Assembly (NCBI GenBank): GCA_028023455.1
Contig: JAQFVV010012572.1
Coordinates: 2,468,654-2,532,653 of the forward strand
Source: Epiperipatus broadwayi
Lineage: Eukaryota; Onychophora; Udeonychophora; Euonychophora; Peripatidae
Direction of reading: 5' to 3'
DNA length: 64,000 nt
The notes below the pieces were generated by a model that searched no databases, was not told the origin of the DNA, and saw nothing but the letters and a program-made list of their open reading frames with translations. The position numbers and the translations under genes are program-made. This document shows, piece by piece, positions 60,738 through 64,000 of this stretch. Positions within the stretch are counted from its first letter, which is position 1, and each line of letters starts with the position of its first letter.

Positions 60738-61311
60738 TCAAATGGCAGCCTGGGTCCGCCTCCAGGATATTCTTAGCATCCTCCGCCTTCGGCCACCAAC
60801 CGCTGCCTTGGTTGGTGACTTTACAGCCTCCTGAGATTAAGGGCCATGCTTTATTTTTGTCTGTCATAATTGTATAATTGGGAAAAATCTTTATCATTTA
60901 CACAAACATTCATTCTGCCTTATCAGGCACTGAGAAGAAAGACCATGGTGTTTCTTGATCTTAAACTCAGAGGTAAAAAGCCAATAAACTCACCACGCTG
61001 GCTAATGCGTGTTGGTGAGCAGCCCATCCATGTTCGTATACTATATGAATAAACATATATTAATAACAGCTGCAACGACAAGAACGTATGGAGTGGACAT
61101 TAGGAATTTGCCCTGCTCTTTAAGGCCCCCAAAAGGAATCAAAGGGTCTAAATACAAACAGCTCTATTTATATAAATATAGACATATAAAAATTCAGAAA
61201 AAAATATGATGTCCAAGCAACAAAACCTTCAGGTCTTTTTTTTCTCATGATGTGCAAAAATTTCTTATGATATATTGTTATTTTATTACTTTGGGGAAAT
61301 ATATATATATA

Positions 61312-61721
61312 TTCTAGTTCGCTTGCGTGTGTAGCGCATTTGTCCTCAAAGCTGTATATTGTCCCCAAATAGATAAATAAGAACAAACGAGCTTAGCGCT
61401 TTCGAAGGGTCCAGCCTTCATAATCATAGCTTCACTGTTAATAAGGTTAATGATATGCAAATATATGCTGATTATGCTAGACATTTCATTTCCTCGATAA
61501 AGCATAGCATGTGTGTTTCCTGTTTATGGCATCTTTGTCTCTGGAAATGAAGAAGGCTTCCTTGACTTTTCTTTTGAGATCATGTCTCTCTCTGCACATG
61601 ATTGCGGGATTGTCTGGAATACACTCGTGGTGGCTTGTGTTCTGGTGCTGAAAGAAAACCGAATAGGTGGAAGGTTGATTGAGAGCGCTAATGTTGCGCT
61701 ACACACGCAAGCGAACTAGAA
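61312..61721. mobile_element. MITE with 26-bp terminal inverted repeats
   Basis: 410 bp with ends TTCTAGTTCGCTTGCGTG (continuing TGTAGCGCA) and the exact inverse at 61696-61721. It is GC-richer than its surroundings and has no transposase. It is flanked by AT repeats, which hides any target duplication. The superfamily is not assignable from the ends alone. Confidence 0.8.
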
Positions 61722-62049
61722 GATATATTGTTATGTTTATTTTGGTCATGACCCATGTGAAACATGCATTTGACAGAGAAATTTAACTAGTGTAAAATTT
61801 AGCTAATGAAAAAATTGTGAAACTAATTACTTTGATGAGTCGATTTGGAATAAGATTGTCTGAAAACAATTAATTGTAAATGATACAATAGATAAAATTA
61901 ACTCATATCAACAATTAAATAATAATAATAATAAAAAAATAAATAATAGAAAAAATTGAAACAATTGACATTGAGATAATCCTTATAATGTAGATGGAAT
62001 CTACCTCTCTTATGAAACCCATGTTTAAGTTAATCATAAAATACTCTTT

Positions 62050-62420
62050 TTAACAAGTCTTCCATTGTTTATTCATTTTACACATCCAATCCGATGAAGA
62101 TGTGATTTTATAACAGTGGATTCAATAGTAGCATCTCCTGCAAGCTGAAGAACATATTGATTGGTTTTATGATCTTGACATTGTATTTTTAAAACTTTAC
62201 GGAGCTTATGTACTGATAGGGTGTCCAAGGTTCACATCCATACAATAAATTAGGTAAACTAACAGCTTTAAATACAATTACCTTAGTTGCAGTAGTTATT
62301 TGAGAGATTAAATACAGTGATCTAACTAAACAAATTAATTCCCCTTCCCTCTCTTCATATTCTTATTTAGGGTACAGATCAGCTTATTCACTGATTTGTT
62401 TTCTCTATCTGACAATTTGA
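62050..62420 (-). mobile_element. LINE remnant of another family, post-RT region
   Basis: On the minus strand: TTATKVIVFKAVSLPNLLYGCEPWTPYQ, then a broken stretch with KPINMFFSLQEMLLLNPLL and HIFIG. This matches the LYGCETW..Y.RH...L..FH.RCLR..L...WQD...N..VL..A arrangement of non-LTR ORFs. It is distinct from the RTE-like copies. Confidence 0.65.
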
Positions 62421-63027
62421 TATAACTTTTTTTTAAAGATCAACTGAAAATCTTAATTCTTATCTAATGAATTACTTTATTTAGTTTAATGTAGAACTAA
62501 GATAGAAAAATTAAATTGTGGCACTTATTTAGATTTATTATTTTACAGATATTTACTGATCTGCATTTGTTTTTTAAATTTTTTGAATGTGTGTGTGTAT
62601 ATATATATTTACCCTACTATATTTTTACATTTATGTTTCTTTCATAATTGAGTCAAAAGTATTACTTAAATAAATTGTAACTCATAATAAAGTCTAGTAT
62701 CCATGAAAGATTAAAAAATCACTTTCATAATTTTGTCTGAATATTAGAAATTTTCTAATTATCAATATCTGGATTAATACTAGTCTACTTGTATACATAA
62801 AGGATATAAAAAATAATAATACATGTATAAAGTGTTAGCCTGTTTTGGTAATCTACTATATGTTTAAAACTATAAAAAGTCCTTTTATTTTTCATGATTA
62901 TCAGATTTCATTATTTTAGCATCAATTAGCAAATTTTCTTTGTTTATTATTTTCATTATGTAAAACAAATACACAAAATGTACATTATGCTATATATATA
63001 TAATTTTTTTTTTTAAATACAAGTATA

Positions 63028-63088
63028 GTGAGTTTTGTCTGTTTTAGTAACAGTTATAAGCAAGCATAAGAAATGATCATGTGATATA
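63028..63088 (+). repeat. family-A tail fragment
   Basis: Matches the family-A 3' tail (GAGTTTTG.CTGTTTTA.TAACAGTTAT, AGCAAGCATAAGAAATG.ATCATGTGAT) without the ribozyme. It abuts the family-F fold-back. Confidence 0.7.
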
Positions 63089-63212
63089 ATTTATATAGCT
63101 GGAACTTTTGATGCAAAATAGTGGATTTGAACACAGACTTTCAAGATCCCTTCAGCTATTCACTCTATTTCATATTACTGATATACATGATCACACACAT
63201 ATGAAAAAAATA

Positions 63213-63273
63213 AATGATCTCAAATATATGTATTTCGTGCTGAACCAGCACTCATCAGTCGGTCCAGATCATT
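63213..63273 (-). ncRNA. hammerhead ribozyme, family F (copy F1, intact core)
   Basis: On the minus strand: distal helix I AATGATCT, GGACCGA, CTGATGA (63258-63252), perfect 5-bp stem II GTGCT-GGTTC-AGCAC flush with the core, GAAA (63236-63233), helix III AT-ACAT-AT, NUH triplet ATA, then TTTG and AGATCATT returning helix I (8 of 8 pairs). Cleavage is predicted 3' of the A at 63225. Core positions match the hammerhead consensus with the canonical G10.1-C11.1 pair. Confidence 0.85.
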
Positions 63274-63702
63274 ATCTCCCACACATACATATAATCAATG
63301 CTTGGTTTATATTAAAATAGAAAATCTTCAAACTTTAATGGATAGCTTGAAAGTCTGTATTCAAATCTACTATATTACATATAATCTCCCAGCTATATAA
63401 ATTATACTTCTATATGTAAAAAAAAAAAAAATTAAAAATTCAGCCTGTATCCTATCCATTCTTCTTCTGTGTATTTAAATGGACAAGGTTCCATACATGA
63501 GGGGTCAGCGTGACGTAAAGTCAACATAGGCATGACAATAATGTTGGCATTAGGAAGAGGTTTGGGCATTCCATCATCAGATTTTCAATGATATGGATGA
63601 TTGAAGAATTGGAGGGTGCAGTAGAATTGAAGCCTAACCATTAACATTTGAAGATTTGCTATCTTAATATAAACTGAGCACTGATTATTTGTATGTATGG
63701 GA

Positions 63703-63770
63703 GATGATAATCTGGATCAACTGATGAGTGCTGGTTCAGCATGAAATATGTATATTGGAGATCATTTATC
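63703..63770 (+). ncRNA. hammerhead ribozyme, family F (copy F2, intact core)
   Basis: Distal helix I strand GATGATAATCT, GGATCAA, CTGATGA (63721-63727), stem II GTGCT-GGTTC-AGCAT (one G-U pair where F1 has G-C), GAAA (63743-63746), helix III AT-ATGT-AT, triplet ATA (63752-63754), then TTGG pairing with the TCAA before the core, then AGATCATTTATC. Cleavage is predicted 3' of A63754. Together with F1 it gives one hammerhead per strand. Confidence 0.85.
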
Positions 63771-64000
63771 TTTTTCACATGTGTGTGGTAATGTGTATTG
63801 GTTGTGTAAGATAGAGTGGATAGATAAAGAGAGCTTGAAAGTCTGTGTTCAAATTCATTATATTTTATATATGTATATAAAAATAATTATTAGAAGCTGC
63901 ATTTAATATTTAATATTTAGCATTATATGTCTGGTTTAAAGAGATGGGGTTTATAAAAAGAGGGAGATATAAAATATTGAATTATTTTCATTCAACAAAA

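Larger units (their letters stand above)
57781..61149 (-). mobile_element. RTE-like LINE with a long open ORF (copy B)
   Basis: The 3' end is a (ATG)n-type tail (57781-57796 on the + strand, CAT repeats). The body aligns with copy A to about 61149, where B stops about 40 bp short of A's 5' end. It carries one long ORF and a 112-bp tandem duplication near the ORF start. I could not find a convincing target duplication. It looks like the youngest LINE in the window. Confidence 0.9.
63100..63870. repeat. family-F hammerhead fold-back pair
   Basis: Left arm about 63100-63345, right arm about 63630-63870, inverted. Shared landmarks are TTTGAACACAGACTTTCAAG, the ribozyme, ATAT.AATCA.TGCT and AATCTTCAAA. 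Between them are a partial plus repeat (63340-63383) and unrelated GC-richer sequence (63430-63620). Confidence 0.8.

Noticed and set aside
1-64000. CRISPR arrays, bacterial operons, rRNA genes
   Set aside because: No regularly spaced short repeats, no ribosome-binding-site gene clusters and no rRNA-like segments were seen; all spaced repeats are retroelement units or simple tandems.

Overview
This is a strongly AT-rich window (about three quarters A+T by eye) from an invertebrate animal nuclear genome. Evidence for this is spliced genes with GT/AG borders, very long introns, and a dense layer of decayed retroelements and DNA transposons. There are no bacterial-style operons. The species cannot be fixed from the sequence.

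Two host genes are recognisable, both on the + strand. The first is the 3' end of a multi-repeat beta-thymosin gene: one repeat exon at 1625-1726, an 8.9-kb intron holding a dead mariner transposase, a short terminal exon at 10597-10625, and a 3' UTR with AATAAA at 11277. The second is the first coding exon of DIS3/RRP44, the exosome nuclease, at 50665-50886. It has a Staf/ZNF143-like promoter motif about 55 bp upstream, and its intron runs on through the rest of the window.

Most of the remainder is mobile DNA. (i) An RTE-like LINE is present as a full-length decayed copy with an 11-bp target duplication (31692-34866), a copy with a 945-codon open frame (57781-61149), and several fragments. 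(ii) There are Penelope-like elements (PLEs): a nearly complete minus copy with RT and GIY-YIG domains (37100-39450), a plus copy placed 5'-to-5' against it (39463-41222), and a separate GIY-YIG remnant (24400-25080). (iii) Two hAT elements have 8-bp target duplications. (iv) A further DNA-transposon family with GGTWATCRTC ends occurs at 15225-15965 and 42909-44397; the second copy lies inside a hAT that lies inside a LINE. (v) There are MITE-like hairpins and a possible solo LTR.

The most interesting layer is a set of dispersed repeats that encode hammerhead self-cleaving ribozymes. At least four lineages, called A, B, D and F here, with further hammerhead-like motifs C and E, show the CTGATGA and GAAA core boxes at the right spacing. 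Their helices fold, and compensatory base changes occur between copies. Best preserved are 63213-63273 (-), 63703-63770 (+), 39806-39864 (+), 41542-41600 (+) and 28960-29018 (-). They recur as fold-back pairs (one unit on each strand), once as a 406-bp head-to-tail tandem, and several lie next to PLE coding remnants. That layout fits PLE terminal repeats or non-autonomous retrozymes mobilised by PLE reverse transcriptase.
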